Positions 31,921 through 41,188 of a stretch of DNA of 41,231 nt are shown here, piece after piece. Position 1 is the first letter of the stretch. Each line of letters starts with the position of its first letter. The notes under the pieces are model-generated. The model was not told where the DNA came from. It did no database searches and saw only the letters and a list, made by a program, of their open reading frames with translations. The translations under genes were made by a program, and so were the position numbers. The stretch is taken from contig CAJUMM010000017.1 in the NCBI GenBank assembly GCA_910586955.1, positions 1 through 41,231 of the forward strand. Direction: 5' to 3'. This stretch comes from an uncultured Lachnospiraceae bacterium (GTDB lineage: Bacteria > Bacillota > Clostridia > Lachnospirales > Lachnospiraceae).

Positions 31921-32433
31921 ATGGCTGAAACCTTGACTTTATATAAACTGATCATTCTCTGTATGCTGGACAAAGTAGACTTTCCCTTAAGCAATGCACA
32001 GATCTCCGAATTTATCCTGGAGAAAGAGTATACCGACTACTTTACTGTCCAGCAGGCAGTTTCCGAGCTTCTGGATGCCAGCCTTATCCGGCCGGAAACT
32101 CTCCGGAATACTTCCCTGTACCGGATCACGGCAGAGGGGGAGAAGACGCTTGCCTATTTCGGCAAAAAAATATCCTCCGCCATCCGGGAGGATATTGATT
32201 CCTTTCTTGGCCAGCGGAAGCTGGCCCTGCGCAATGCCCACTCTACTCCGGCAGACTGTTACCAGACCCCTTCCGGGGAATTTGCCGCCAGATGCCGGGT
32301 ACTGGAAAAAGACTCCGTGCTCATAGACCTGACCCTCACCCTTCCTACTCTGCAGCAGGCAGAAGCCGTCTGCAGCCATTGGAAGAAAAAGAGCCAGGAG
32401 CTTTACGCCGCTATTATTTCTGCCCTTCTGTAG
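31921..32433 (+). CDS. DUF4364 family protein (winged-helix-like)
   Basis: A 170-residue cytoplasmic protein of the Clostridia-restricted DUF4364 family. The N-terminal 80 residues read as a winged helix-turn-helix: LTLYKLIILCMLDKVDFPLS, NAQISEFILE, FTVQQAVSELLDASLI, then the wing LYRITAEGEKTL. A mixed alpha/beta C-terminal half ends with a helix (CSHWKKKSQELYAAIISALL). A DNA-binding role is inferred from fold only. AAAGGAGAG lies about 10 nt before the ATG. The last 20 nt overlap the 3' end of the convergent MATE gene, so both stop codons lie inside the other gene. Confidence 0.9.
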   Translation: MAETLTLYKLIILCMLDKVDFPLSNAQISEFILEKEYTDYFTVQQAVSELLDASLIRPETLRNTSLYRITAEGEKTLAYFGKKISSAIREDIDSFLGQRKLALRNAHSTPADCYQTPSGEFAARCRVLEKDSVLIDLTLTLPTLQQAEAVCSHWKKKSQELYAAIISALL

Positions 32434-33793
32434 CCTCCAGAGGTGCAAGCCGCAGCCGGTAGATCCGCCGCAGCAGTACCGTACTCATTACCACCGACAC
32501 AATCTCCGCAATGGGAATCGACCACCAGACCGCCGAAAGGCCCCAGAGCCGTGCGAAGGCATAGGCTACCGGAAGTATCACCAGAATCTGTCTGGCCACC
32601 GAGACGGCCAGGCTGTACACTCCATTTCCAAGGGCCTGGAACACAGAGCCCACCACAATGCAGTATCCCGCAAACAGGAAGCTTAAGGAAATGGTGCGCA
32701 GAGCCGGAACCCCGATAGCCAGCATTTCCGGGGACGCGTCAAAGATTTCAAGCAGCCCTTCAGCGCGAAGCTGGAAAACCGCCAGGCCCACAAGCATCAC
32801 GGCTACCGCAGCCCCGATACTGAGCTTTACGGTCTCCGTAATCCGCTTCTTCCTCCGGGCACCATAATTGTAGGCTATGATAGGCACCATGCCGTTATTC
32901 AGTCCAAAGACCGGCATAAAGATAAAACTTTGAAGCTTAAAGTAGACCCCGAACACGGATACCGCCGTGGAGGTAAACATCATCAGAATCTTATTGACGC
33001 CGAAGACCATCACAGAACCGATAGACTGCATAATAATAGACGGCAGACCCACCTCATAAATTTTCCGAATTGTGGCCCACTCCGGCCGGAACCCCTTCAT
33101 ATTCAGGTTGATCTCCGGATTATTCCTTACATTAAAGAACATAGACAGGGCCATTCCGCAGATCTGCCCCACAACCGTAGCCACCGCTGCTCCCAGCACT
33201 TCCATCCTGGGGAATCCGAAAAGCCCGAAGATCAGGATGGGATCCAGGATAATATTGATAATCGCTCCCAGTCCCTGGGTAATCATATTGTAGATAGTCC
33301 GCCCTGTGGACTGGAGAAGGCGCTCTCCCACCACCGCCAGGCAGATTCCGAAGGAAAACACCGTCACGGTAAATACATACTGGGTTCCGTAGGCAATCAG
33401 CTCCGGATCGGAAGTCTGGCTGGTAAAAAAGAGCCTGGAGCCCACAAGCCCGAACAGGGCAAAGGCCAGGTAGGTAGCCAAACCCAGAAATAAGCCGTTT
33501 CTGGCCGTCCGGTTAGCCTGATCAAACTGCTTTTCTCCCAGGGAACGGGAAAGCAGGGCGTTGATGCCTACGCCGGTTCCCACTGAAACCGCAATCATCA
33601 GGTTTTGCACGGGAAAGGCCATGGATACGGCCGTCAGGGCGTTTTCGCTGACCCGTGCCACAAAGACGCTGTCCACTACGTTGTAGAGAGCCTGTACCAG
33701 CATGGAAATCACCATGGGCATAGACATGGTAAATAGTAACTTGGGAACGGGCATATAGCCCATTTTATTTTCTTTCTGTACTGCTTCTGTCAT
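32414..33793 (-). CDS. MATE family efflux transporter
   Basis: A 459-residue inner-membrane antiporter with about twelve hydrophobic segments in two homologous halves. Typical MATE features are seen: KLLFTMSMPMVISMLVQALYNVVDSVFVA at the first helix, VGTGVGINALLSRSLGE after the second, and the second-half counterparts GLPSIIMQSIGSVMVFGVN and GLNNGMVPIIAYNYGARR. Such proteins export cationic drugs or metabolites using a sodium or proton gradient, and the substrate is not predictable. The ATG overlaps the stop of the upstream AI-2E-family permease by 4 nt (ATGA), so it is translationally coupled. The 3' end overlaps DUF4364 by 20 nt, and I see no terminator between the two converging genes. Confidence 0.93.
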   Translation of the reverse strand: MTEAVQKENKMGYMPVPKLLFTMSMPMVISMLVQALYNVVDSVFVARVSENALTAVSMAFPVQNLMIAVSVGTGVGINALLSRSLGEKQFDQANRTARNGLFLGLATYLAFALFGLVGSRLFFTSQTSDPELIAYGTQYVFTVTVFSFGICLAVVGERLLQSTGRTIYNMITQGLGAIINIILDPILIFGLFGFPRMEVLGAAVATVVGQICGMALSMFFNVRNNPEINLNMKGFRPEWATIRKIYEVGLPSIIMQSIGSVMVFGVNKILMMFTSTAVSVFGVYFKLQSFIFMPVFGLNNGMVPIIAYNYGARRKKRITETVKLSIGAAVAVMLVGLAVFQLRAEGLLEIFDASPEMLAIGVPALRTISLSFLFAGYCIVVGSVFQALGNGVYSLAVSVARQILVILPVAYAFARLWGLSAVWWSIPIAEIVSVVMSTVLLRRIYRLRLAPLEATEGQK

Positions 33794-34944
33794 TCCGATT
33801 CTCCTGTCTCATTCTCTTTTGTCTGTATCTCTCCCCGCCGGAATTGATTGATTCCTCTTCCCAGCTCCTTTACATCCTGTATCACATCTTCAAAGGCTCC
33901 GGCCTCATAGAGGCTCATCAGAATCATGCCCAAAGGCACTGCAACGATCATACCGAAAATGCTGCTGACCTTATAGCCTATGTACATAAAAAACAGCGTA
34001 GCCAGGGGATTAAGCCCCAGGCTGTCCCCCACGATCTTCGGCTGAATCACCTGGCGCACCAGCTGGCTCACCAGATAAATGATAATAAGCCCCACCGCCA
34101 GCTCATAATCCTTGCTCAGCACCTTCAAAACCGCCCAGGGTATCAAAGCCGTCCCGGTGCCGAAAAAGGGAAGGAAGTCCAAAAAGGCGATCAAAAGGGC
34201 CAGAAGGGCCGCAAATTTAATACGCAGAATCAAAAAACCCACAAATAGAATCAAGGCCACAATCCCCATGATTTTAAACTGGGCCTTAAAATATCCCCCT
34301 ACGGCCATCCGGAATTTCCCGGTAATAAAGCTCCAGCGCTCCCGGAGGGAAAGGGGCAGCCGCTCCCGGATCCACTGGACAATCCGCTCCCGGTCCGCAA
34401 TAAAGAAATAGGCGGACAAAATGGTAAAAATCACATGCACCAGAGCATTGGGGATATTCTTCGCCACATTCCCGGCAGCCGCCACCGTAGGCTTCCCCAC
34501 AGCCCCGATGAGATCCCCCAAAGAAGCTGTCAGGGTGTCGGTGAGATTGGCCACCCCTTCCCGGATCTGCGGAGGAAATTTCTGGGAAAACCCCTGCATA
34601 TTTACCTGGATATCTTTCAAATCCTGGAGAAAAACTTCGTAAATATCCGGCAGTACATTGAGAAAACCATAAAGCTCCCGGAAAATCTTAGAAACTGCCA
34701 GATATCCTCCAAACACCACCAGGGCAATGGCCGCAATGATAATCAGCATGGAACTGTGCTTTCTCACCAGTTTTAAATGCTTCTCCAGAAACCGCACCAG
34801 GGGATTGGCGATCATAGCAATGATCCATCCCACCACGAAAGGCAGGAAAAACACCAACAGCCTGGGAACCAGCACAAACAGCAGAAGCACCCCTGCCAGA
34901 TACAATACAATGTTCATCACATTCCTCAGATAATTTCCGGCCAT
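33790..34944 (-). CDS. AI-2E family permease
   Basis: A 384-residue membrane protein of the AI-2E exporter/YtvI-like family. It has two early helices (VMNIVLYLAGVLLLFVLVPRLLVFFLPFVVGWIIAM), a long amphipathic middle region (about 95-180) and five or so C-terminal helices. The family signature FLDFLPFFGTGTALIPWAVLKVL is present, followed by QPKIVGDSLGLNPLATLFFMYIGYKV. Family members have been linked to export of small molecules or to sporulation, and this copy cannot be assigned. It starts 17 nt after engB and ends in a 4-nt overlap with the MATE gene, continuing the housekeeping transcript. Confidence 0.9.
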   Translation of the reverse strand: MAGNYLRNVMNIVLYLAGVLLLFVLVPRLLVFFLPFVVGWIIAMIANPLVRFLEKHLKLVRKHSSMLIIIAAIALVVFGGYLAVSKIFRELYGFLNVLPDIYEVFLQDLKDIQVNMQGFSQKFPPQIREGVANLTDTLTASLGDLIGAVGKPTVAAAGNVAKNIPNALVHVIFTILSAYFFIADRERIVQWIRERLPLSLRERWSFITGKFRMAVGGYFKAQFKIMGIVALILFVGFLILRIKFAALLALLIAFLDFLPFFGTGTALIPWAVLKVLSKDYELAVGLIIIYLVSQLVRQVIQPKIVGDSLGLNPLATLFFMYIGYKVSSIFGMIVAVPLGMILMSLYEAGAFEDVIQDVKELGRGINQFRRGEIQTKENETGESE

Positions 34945-34961
34945 CCCCTCACCCCCGCACG

Positions 34962-35555
34962 TTAGTTCTCCAGGCCCAGAAGCTCTTCCATCAGGTTCCA
35001 GATTTCCTCCCTCCCCTGCTTGGTAACGGCAGAATAGGGAAGAATCCGGGTCTTAGGCTTTACCCCCAGCCCGGTACGGATCATCTTCAGATGTTTCTGT
35101 ACCTGGCTGCGGTTAATCTTGTCCAGTTTCGTGGCAATGATGATGGGATCGTATCCTTGATACACAATCCACTCATACATGCGCTTATCATTGGCCCCCG
35201 GCTCGTGGCGGATATCGATGAGCAGGAAAACCGCCCGAAGCCTGCCGGATCCCTGAAGATAGCGCTCCACCAGCCTGCCCCATTTCTCCTTAACCTCCAG
35301 GGAAACCTTGGCATATCCGTAACCCGGCAGATCCACCAGATAGAAAGCGCCGTTGACATTGTAGAAATTGATGGTCTGGGTCTTGCCCGGCTGTGCGGAA
35401 GTCCTGGCCAAGGCTTTCCGGTTCATCAATCCGTTGATCAGGGATGATTTCCCCACATTGGATTTGCCGGCAAAGGCAATTTCCGGCAAAGGATTTTCCG
35501 GCAGCCTGCTGGTAATTCCGCACACGGTCTCAAGACTCACATTTTTAATGATCAT
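34962..35555 (-). CDS. engB: Ribosome biogenesis GTP-binding protein EngB/YsxC/YihA
   Basis: A 197-residue TRAFAC GTPase needed for maturation of the 50S ribosomal subunit. G motifs are complete: G1 GKSNVGKS (30-37), a G2 region with Thr-Gln-Thr, G3 DLPGYG (75-80), G4 TKLDK (142-146) and G5 YSAVTKQG. Length is normal for the family. Its ATG lies inside the end of lon (11-nt overlap), the usual lon-engB arrangement in Firmicutes, so translation is coupled. Confidence 0.96.
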   Translation of the reverse strand: MIIKNVSLETVCGITSRLPENPLPEIAFAGKSNVGKSSLINGLMNRKALARTSAQPGKTQTINFYNVNGAFYLVDLPGYGYAKVSLEVKEKWGRLVERYLQGSGRLRAVFLLIDIRHEPGANDKRMYEWIVYQGYDPIIIATKLDKINRSQVQKHLKMIRTGLGVKPKTRILPYSAVTKQGREEIWNLMEELLGLEN

Positions 35556-37863
35556 GAAACGCCACCTCTAATACCTCTTTCATATGTTCCGCATACACCA
35601 GCCGGAGGCCTTTGCGGATCTCCTGGGAAATCTCCTCGATGTCCCGTTTGTTCCTGGCCGGAACAATCACCGTTTGGATCCCGGCGCTTTTGGCTGCCAG
35701 AATCTTCTCCTTAAGGCCGCCTACAGGCAGTACCCGGCCCCTCAGGGTAATCTCCCCGGTCATAGCCACGCTGGCATACACCGGAATCTCCGTAATGGCC
35801 GACAGCATGGCCGACGCCATGGTAATGCCCGCCGAGGGCCCGTCTTTGGGAACCGCTCCCTCAGGAATGTGAATATGGATATCATGCTCCTGGAAAAATT
35901 CCCGGGCAATGCCGTAGCTTTCGCTGACCGAACGGATATAGCTCAATCCCGCCCTGGCAGACTCCTTCATCACATCCCCCAGCTGGCCGGTCAGGGAAAT
36001 CTCCCCTTTGCCCGGCATACAGTTAACCTCAATCTGAAGGGTATCTCCCCCCACGCTGGTCCATGCCAGCCCCCGGACGATACCTACCTCATCCGTCTCG
36101 TTTGCCTTGTCGAAAATATGGCGGGGTTTTCCCAGATACCGGACCAGATTCTGCTCCGTCAGTTTCATGGACTTCTTATTCTGCTCCAGTATCTCCCTGG
36201 CCCCTTTCCGGCAGACCTCCCCCAGCCTGCGCTCCAGCTGCCGCACCCCGGCCTCCCTGGTATACCCGTGAATCAGCTGTTCCAGGGCTTTGGGACTGAT
36301 GGAAAGCTGGCCCTTTTTCAGACCGTTCTTCTCCATCTGTTTGCCTATAAGATGCTCCCTGGCAATGTGGACCTTCTCATTCTCCGTATAGCTGCTGACC
36401 TCTATAAGCTCCATGCGGTCCAAAAGGGGCCGGGGAATAGTATGCACGTCATTGGCAGTTGCAATAAAGAGAACTTCCGATAAATCCAAAGGAATTTCCA
36501 CATAGTGATCCTGAAAATGGCCGTTCTGCTCGGCATCCAGCACTTCCAGAAGGGCTGAGGAGGTATCCCCTTTATAATCGCTGCTCACCTTGTCAATCTC
36601 ATCCAGCAGCATCAGGGGATTCTTTACCCCCGCCTGGCGCATACCGGCGGCAATCCTGCCGGGCATGGCTCCCACATACGTCCGCCTGTGTCCCCGGATC
36701 TCCGCCTCATCCCGCACGCCGCCCAGACAGATACGCACATACTTCTTATTCAGCGCCCGGGCAATGGAGCGGGCAACGGAAGTTTTTCCCGTTCCCGGAG
36801 GCCCCACCAGGCAGAGAATGGGGCTGCTGCCCTTCTTGGTCAGGGAACGGACAGCCAGAAACTCCAGCACCCTCTCTTTTACCTTTTCCAGTCCGTAGTG
36901 ATCCTCGTTCAGAATCTCTCCCGCCCGTTTCAGATCCGTACTGTCTTTGGAAACTTTGTCCCAGGGCAGATCCAGCAGGGTTTCAATATATCCCCGCACC
37001 ACTGCACTCTCTGAAGAATTGCTTCCGATATTTTTAAAACGGTTGATCTCTTTTTGAATCTTCTCTTTTACCTCTTTGGAGGCCTTCAATTTCCCCAGGG
37101 CTTTCTCAAACTGTTCCCCGTCACTGCCGGAGGCATCCTCCCCCAGCTCTTCCCGGATCACCCTCATCTGTTCCCGCAGAAAATATTCCCGCTGGTTTTT
37201 ATCCACACGCTTCTTGACCTTCTCCTGTAGCTCCCGTTTGAAACGCAGAATTTCAATCTCATGGTGCAGAAGCCCGGACACCAGCTCATACTGCTCGGAT
37301 AACCCCGGCGCCTCCAGAAAGCGCTGTTTGTCCTCATAGCGCAAAGGCAGGTGGATCATCATCTGCCGCATCAGCCTGTCCGGCTCCTCCGTCTCTGAAA
37401 TCTGCTTCTCCAGCTCTTTGCCCACCTTGCCGCTCTCCCGGCAGTACTCATGAAAACTTTCCGAAATACTCCGGGCCATGGCCTCACGGCAGTCGGGATC
37501 CCAATCCCTGTCTTCCGCCTCAAAGCAGATAACCTCCGCTTCCAGGCAGTCCCCGGCCTGTTCAAAATGGGACAGCTCCGCCCGCTTAAGGCCCTCCGCC
37601 AGGACCCGCAAAATATTGTGGGGAAGCTTTATCACCTGCTTCACCGTGGCAATGGTTCCGATCCGGCAGAGATCCGAAAGCCCCGGAGCCTCCGCCTGGG
37701 CGTTCCTCTGGGTCACCAAAAAAACCTTCTGCTCCTGCAGCATGGCCCGCTCAATGGCCTTTATGGAGTTTTCCCTGCTCACATCAAAATGCACCACCAT
37801 ATCGGGGAGAACAGTCATGCCCCGCAGCGCTACCACCGGAAGGGTCTGTATCAGTTCGCTCAC
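35545..37863 (-). CDS. lon: ATP-dependent protease La (Lon)
   Basis: A 772-residue cytoplasmic AAA+ serine protease that degrades misfolded and regulatory proteins. The N-terminal LON substrate-binding domain (LPVVALRGMTVLPDMVVHFDV) and coiled-coil region lead to the ATPase with Walker A GPPGTGKT (354-361) and Walker B PLMLLDEIDK. The C-terminal protease has the Ser-Lys dyad: Ser677 in PKDGPSAG and Lys720 in GGLKEK. Length is standard for LonA. The start is a GTG with AGGAGG 8 nt upstream. It lies 39 nt after clpX and overlaps engB by 11 nt. Confidence 0.97.
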   Translation of the reverse strand: MSELIQTLPVVALRGMTVLPDMVVHFDVSRENSIKAIERAMLQEQKVFLVTQRNAQAEAPGLSDLCRIGTIATVKQVIKLPHNILRVLAEGLKRAELSHFEQAGDCLEAEVICFEAEDRDWDPDCREAMARSISESFHEYCRESGKVGKELEKQISETEEPDRLMRQMMIHLPLRYEDKQRFLEAPGLSEQYELVSGLLHHEIEILRFKRELQEKVKKRVDKNQREYFLREQMRVIREELGEDASGSDGEQFEKALGKLKASKEVKEKIQKEINRFKNIGSNSSESAVVRGYIETLLDLPWDKVSKDSTDLKRAGEILNEDHYGLEKVKERVLEFLAVRSLTKKGSSPILCLVGPPGTGKTSVARSIARALNKKYVRICLGGVRDEAEIRGHRRTYVGAMPGRIAAGMRQAGVKNPLMLLDEIDKVSSDYKGDTSSALLEVLDAEQNGHFQDHYVEIPLDLSEVLFIATANDVHTIPRPLLDRMELIEVSSYTENEKVHIAREHLIGKQMEKNGLKKGQLSISPKALEQLIHGYTREAGVRQLERRLGEVCRKGAREILEQNKKSMKLTEQNLVRYLGKPRHIFDKANETDEVGIVRGLAWTSVGGDTLQIEVNCMPGKGEISLTGQLGDVMKESARAGLSYIRSVSESYGIAREFFQEHDIHIHIPEGAVPKDGPSAGITMASAMLSAITEIPVYASVAMTGEITLRGRVLPVGGLKEKILAAKSAGIQTVIVPARNKRDIEEISQEIRKGLRLVYAEHMKEVLEVAFHDH

Positions 37864-37902
37864 AATTTTATCCTCCTGCCAATATAAGACAAGATTCCTG
37901 GC

Positions 37903-39159
37903 CTAAGCCCGGAATCTCATCTCATTGTTCGTTGTCACAGGCTTCCCTGTCCCATTGACGACTTCTTTCGTAATCATACAGTTGGTGATGGAATCATCCG
38001 AGGGAATTTCGTACATGGTGTCCATCATAATCTTCTCCATGATGGCCCGAAGCCCCCTGGCCCCCGTTTTTCGCGTCACCGTCTCTGCGGCAATCGCTTC
38101 AATCGCTTCCCTCTCAAAGGACAGTTTCACGCCGTCCAGCTCAAAGAGCTTCTTGTACTGCTTCACAATGGAGTTCTTTGGCTCCACCAGTATGCGCACC
38201 ATATCTTCCTTTGTAAGGGCGTCCAGTGCAACCGTCACCGGCACACGCCCCACAAACTCCGGTATCATGCCGAATTTCACCAAATCCTCCGGCAGCACGC
38301 TCCGAAGCAGTTTCCCGATGTTCTCCTCCTCATTGGGTTTGGTGACGTCTGCATTAAATCCGATGGATCTCCGGTCCATCCGGCGCTCAATCACCTTATC
38401 CAGCCCTTCGAAGGCTCCTCCGCAGATGAAAAGGATGTTGGTAGTGTCTATCTGAATGAGCTCCTGGTGGGGATGCTTTCTTCCGCCCTGGGGGGGAACC
38501 GAAGCAATGGTCCCTTCCAGGATTTTCAAAAGCGCCTGCTGTACGCCCTCGCCCGACACATCCCTGGTAATGGAAGGATTTTCCGACTTCCTTGTAATCT
38601 TGTCAATCTCGTCAATGTAGATGATTCCGTGCTCCGCACGTTCTACGTCATAATCGGCCGCCTGGATAATCTTCAACAGAATATTCTCCACATCCTCGCC
38701 TACATAACCCGCCTCCGTCAGGGAAGTGGCGTCCGCAATGGCAAAGGGTACGTTGAGAAGCCGCGCCAGCGTCTGGGCCAGCAGGGTCTTTCCGGAACCT
38801 GTGGGACCCAGCATGAGGATGTTGCTTTTCTGCAGCTCTACCTCCGGCTCTTTATCCTTGACTGCCAGAATCCTCTTATAGTGGTTGTAGACTGCCACGG
38901 ACAGCACTTTCTTGGCTTCCTCCTGCCCGATGACATACTCATCCAGAAACTGTTTGATTTCTTTGGGCTTTAAAAGATTAATCTCCTCGTCCCCAGGTTC
39001 CAGTTCCTCCTGATCCAGCTCATCCTCGATGAGCTCTGCGCACAACTCGATACACTCGTCGCAGATATAGGTACCGCTGGGACCCGAGATCATTTTTCTT
39101 ACCTGGTCTCCCGTCTTTCCGCAGAAAGAACATCTTACCTTATCATCATTTCTCGCCAT
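37903..39159 (-). CDS. clpX: ATP-dependent Clp protease ATP-binding subunit ClpX
   Basis: A 418-residue AAA+ unfoldase that feeds substrates to ClpP. The N-terminal C4 zinc finger has Cys10, Cys13, Cys33 and Cys36 (RCSFCGK, YICDECI). Walker A is GPTGSGKT (118-125), the pore loop GYVGEDVENIL follows, Walker B is IIYIDEIDKI, and the IGF-type ClpP-docking loop region is represented by RRSIGFNAD. It starts 14 nt after clpP with AAGGAA before the ATG, and is part of the tig-clpP-clpX-lon run. Confidence 0.97.
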   Translation of the reverse strand: MARNDDKVRCSFCGKTGDQVRKMISGPSGTYICDECIELCAELIEDELDQEELEPGDEEINLLKPKEIKQFLDEYVIGQEEAKKVLSVAVYNHYKRILAVKDKEPEVELQKSNILMLGPTGSGKTLLAQTLARLLNVPFAIADATSLTEAGYVGEDVENILLKIIQAADYDVERAEHGIIYIDEIDKITRKSENPSITRDVSGEGVQQALLKILEGTIASVPPQGGRKHPHQELIQIDTTNILFICGGAFEGLDKVIERRMDRRSIGFNADVTKPNEEENIGKLLRSVLPEDLVKFGMIPEFVGRVPVTVALDALTKEDMVRILVEPKNSIVKQYKKLFELDGVKLSFEREAIEAIAAETVTRKTGARGLRAIMEKIMMDTMYEIPSDDSITNCMITKEVVNGTGKPVTTNNEMRFRA

Positions 39160-39173
39160 TTTCCTTACGTCCT

Positions 39174-39767
39174 TTAACTACGATTTACCACAATGCTGTC
39201 AATGAGGCCGTAATCCACCGCCTCCTGGGCACTCATATAATTATCCCGCTCCGTATCCACTTCAATCACTTCCAGGGGCTGGCCTGTGTTGGCTGCCAGA
39301 ATATCGTTCAGTTTCTTCTTGGTGCGCAGAATGTGATCCGCCACAATCTTGATATCCGTAGCCTGGCCCTGGGCCCCGCCGGAAGGCTGGTGAATCATAA
39401 TCTCCGCATTGGGAAGGGCCATGCGCTTGCCCTTGGCTCCCCCTGCCAGGAGGAAAGCTCCCATGCTGGCGGCCATACCCATGCAAATGGTAGACACATC
39501 GCACTTGATATACTGCATGGTATCGTAAATAGCCATGCCCGCCGTCACGGAACCTCCCGGGCTGTTGATATACAGGTTGATATCCTTCCCCGGATCCTCG
39601 GATTCCAGGAACAACAGCTGGGATACCACAAGACTGGCCGTCACATCGTTCACTTCTTCGCCCAGAATAATGATCCGATCCTTTAACAGCCTGGAATAAA
39701 TATCATAGGAACGCTCTCCCCTGCTGGTCTGTTCAATGACATAGGGCACCAAACTCATATTCATCAT
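39174..39767 (-). CDS. clpP: ATP-dependent Clp protease proteolytic subunit ClpP
   Basis: A 197-residue serine peptidase that forms the tetradecameric proteolytic chamber used by ClpX. The catalytic triad is Ser101 (GMAASMGA), His126 (IMIHQPSGG) and Asp175 (DTERDNYM). The oxyanion-hole glycines in INSPGGSVTAG are present. Three in-frame ATGs lie within the first four codons (39767, 39764, 39758). The one at 39758 gives the usual MSLVPYVIEQT N-terminus, but GAGGG sits best for the first two, so the exact start is open by three residues. It lies 43 nt after tig. Confidence 0.97.
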   Translation of the reverse strand: MMNMSLVPYVIEQTSRGERSYDIYSRLLKDRIIILGEEVNDVTASLVVSQLLFLESEDPGKDINLYINSPGGSVTAGMAIYDTMQYIKCDVSTICMGMAASMGAFLLAGGAKGKRMALPNAEIMIHQPSGGAQGQATDIKIVADHILRTKKKLNDILAANTGQPLEVIEVDTERDNYMSAQEAVDYGLIDSIVVNRS

Positions 39768-39810
39768 TTTCCCTCATTCCTTCCTTGCTTCAAACTTCTC
39801 CGGCTTCCGC

Positions 39811-41097
39811 TTATTTCTCTACAGCCGCCTCCGTCACCAGATCAATGGCCTTGCGGATTGCCAGATCCTCCTTCATATTCTCCTTCTCACCTTCACCGAG
39901 AATCTCTTTGACCTTCTCTACTTCCATCTTATAGGATTCCGCCATACGGCTGATCTCAGCCTCGATCTCCTCTTCACCGATCTCAATCTGCTCTGCCGCC
40001 GCAACTGCCTCTAAAACCAGTCTGCTCTGAATCCGCTGCAGGGCCTGGGGTTTCATCCGCTCTACCATAGCGTCGATACCGGCCCCCGTATACTGCATGT
40101 ACTGATCCATGGACATCCCCTGCATCTGAAGCCTCTGTGCGAAATCGTCCACCAGCTGCTCCGCCTGGGTCTCCACCATAGCGTCCGGGATCTCCATGGA
40201 AGCGCCCTCAATGATCTTTTCAATAACGGCGTCCTCTTTCCTTCCCTTGGCCTCTTCCGCCTTCTTCTCCTCCAGCTTCTTCTTCAGATCTGCCTTATAC
40301 TCCTCCAGGGTATCAAACTCCGACACATCCTTTGCAAACTCATCATCCAGATCCGGAAGCTCCTTCACCTTGATCTCTTTTACTGTACATTTAAACACTG
40401 CAGGTTTTCCTGCCAGTTCCTTGGCATGGTACTCCTCCGGGAAGGTTACATCCACTTCCACTTCTTTTCCGATCTCTGCGCCTATCAGCTTCTCCTCAAA
40501 GCCGGGAATAAAAGCACCGGAACCGATGGTCAGGGGATAGTCCGTTCCCTTTCCCCCTTCAAAAGCCGTTCCTTCCACAAAGCCCTCGAAATCAATTACG
40601 GTCATGTCGCCGTCCTGAACGGCCCGGTCCTCCACCGTAATGGTCCTGGAATTGCTGTCCCGCTCCTTGTCCAAAGCGGCCTGAATCTCTTCCTCCGTAG
40701 CAGCGGTATCTTCTTTCTCTACCTCAATGCCCTTGTACTGGCCCAAAGTAACCTCCGGCTTCACAGCCACTTCCGCCGTAAATACAAAGGGTTCGCCCTT
40801 GGCAATTTTCACAACGCTGACCCTGGGACGGGAAACCAGCTCCAGCTCACACTCATCGGCTGCGGCCGCATAGGCATCGGGAATCAATGCGTTGGCCGCA
40901 TCGTCATAGAACACTTCCGGTCCGTACATCTTTTCAATCATCTGACGGGGTACTTTTCCTTTGCGGAAACCGGGAACGGAAATCTGCTTTCTATTTTTCA
41001 GGTACGCATTCTGAAGGGCCTTCTCCAGCTCCTCCGCCGGCACCTCTATGGTAAGCTTTGCCATGTTTTTCTCTAATCTTTCCACCTGTAAACTCAT
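39811..41097 (-). CDS. tig: Trigger factor, ribosome-associated chaperone and peptidyl-prolyl isomerase
   Basis: A 428-residue chaperone that binds near the ribosome exit tunnel. The N-terminal ribosome-docking motif GFRKGKVP is at 43-50. A central FKBP-type domain follows (VEDRAVQDGDMTVIDFEGFV, then the FIPGFEEKLIGAEIG segment), and then the helical C-terminal chaperone arms rich in Glu and Lys. Length is typical. AAGGAGGAG is placed about 7 nt before the ATG. It heads the tig-clpP-clpX-lon-engB group, transcribed from the promoter at 41159-41188. Confidence 0.97.
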   Translation of the reverse strand: MSLQVERLEKNMAKLTIEVPAEELEKALQNAYLKNRKQISVPGFRKGKVPRQMIEKMYGPEVFYDDAANALIPDAYAAAADECELELVSRPRVSVVKIAKGEPFVFTAEVAVKPEVTLGQYKGIEVEKEDTAATEEEIQAALDKERDSNSRTITVEDRAVQDGDMTVIDFEGFVEGTAFEGGKGTDYPLTIGSGAFIPGFEEKLIGAEIGKEVEVDVTFPEEYHAKELAGKPAVFKCTVKEIKVKELPDLDDEFAKDVSEFDTLEEYKADLKKKLEEKKAEEAKGRKEDAVIEKIIEGASMEIPDAMVETQAEQLVDDFAQRLQMQGMSMDQYMQYTGAGIDAMVERMKPQALQRIQSRLVLEAVAAAEQIEIGEEEIEAEISRMAESYKMEVEKVKEILGEGEKENMKEDLAIRKAIDLVTEAAVEK

Positions 41098-41158
41098 TTT
41101 TTATCTCCTCCTTAAATTGTGCTTCCACAAACTTTTACATACTTACAGTCATTATAGT

Positions 41159-41188
41159 AGTATAGCATGAGAGTTCCCGAAAAATCAA
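41159..41188 (-). promoter_or_regulatory. Sigma-A promoter of the tig operon
   Basis: TTGATT (41183-41188) and TATACT (41159-41164) on the minus strand with 18 nt between. An overlapping TATAAT a few bases downstream has no good -35. No CtsR- or HrcA-type operator was recognised around it. Confidence 0.6.

Noticed and set aside
37864..37902. Possible heat-shock (CIRCE/CtsR) operator near the lon and clp genes
   Set aside because: Neither the lon-clpX gap nor the tig promoter region shows the inverted TTAGCACTC or the direct GGTCAAA repeats.
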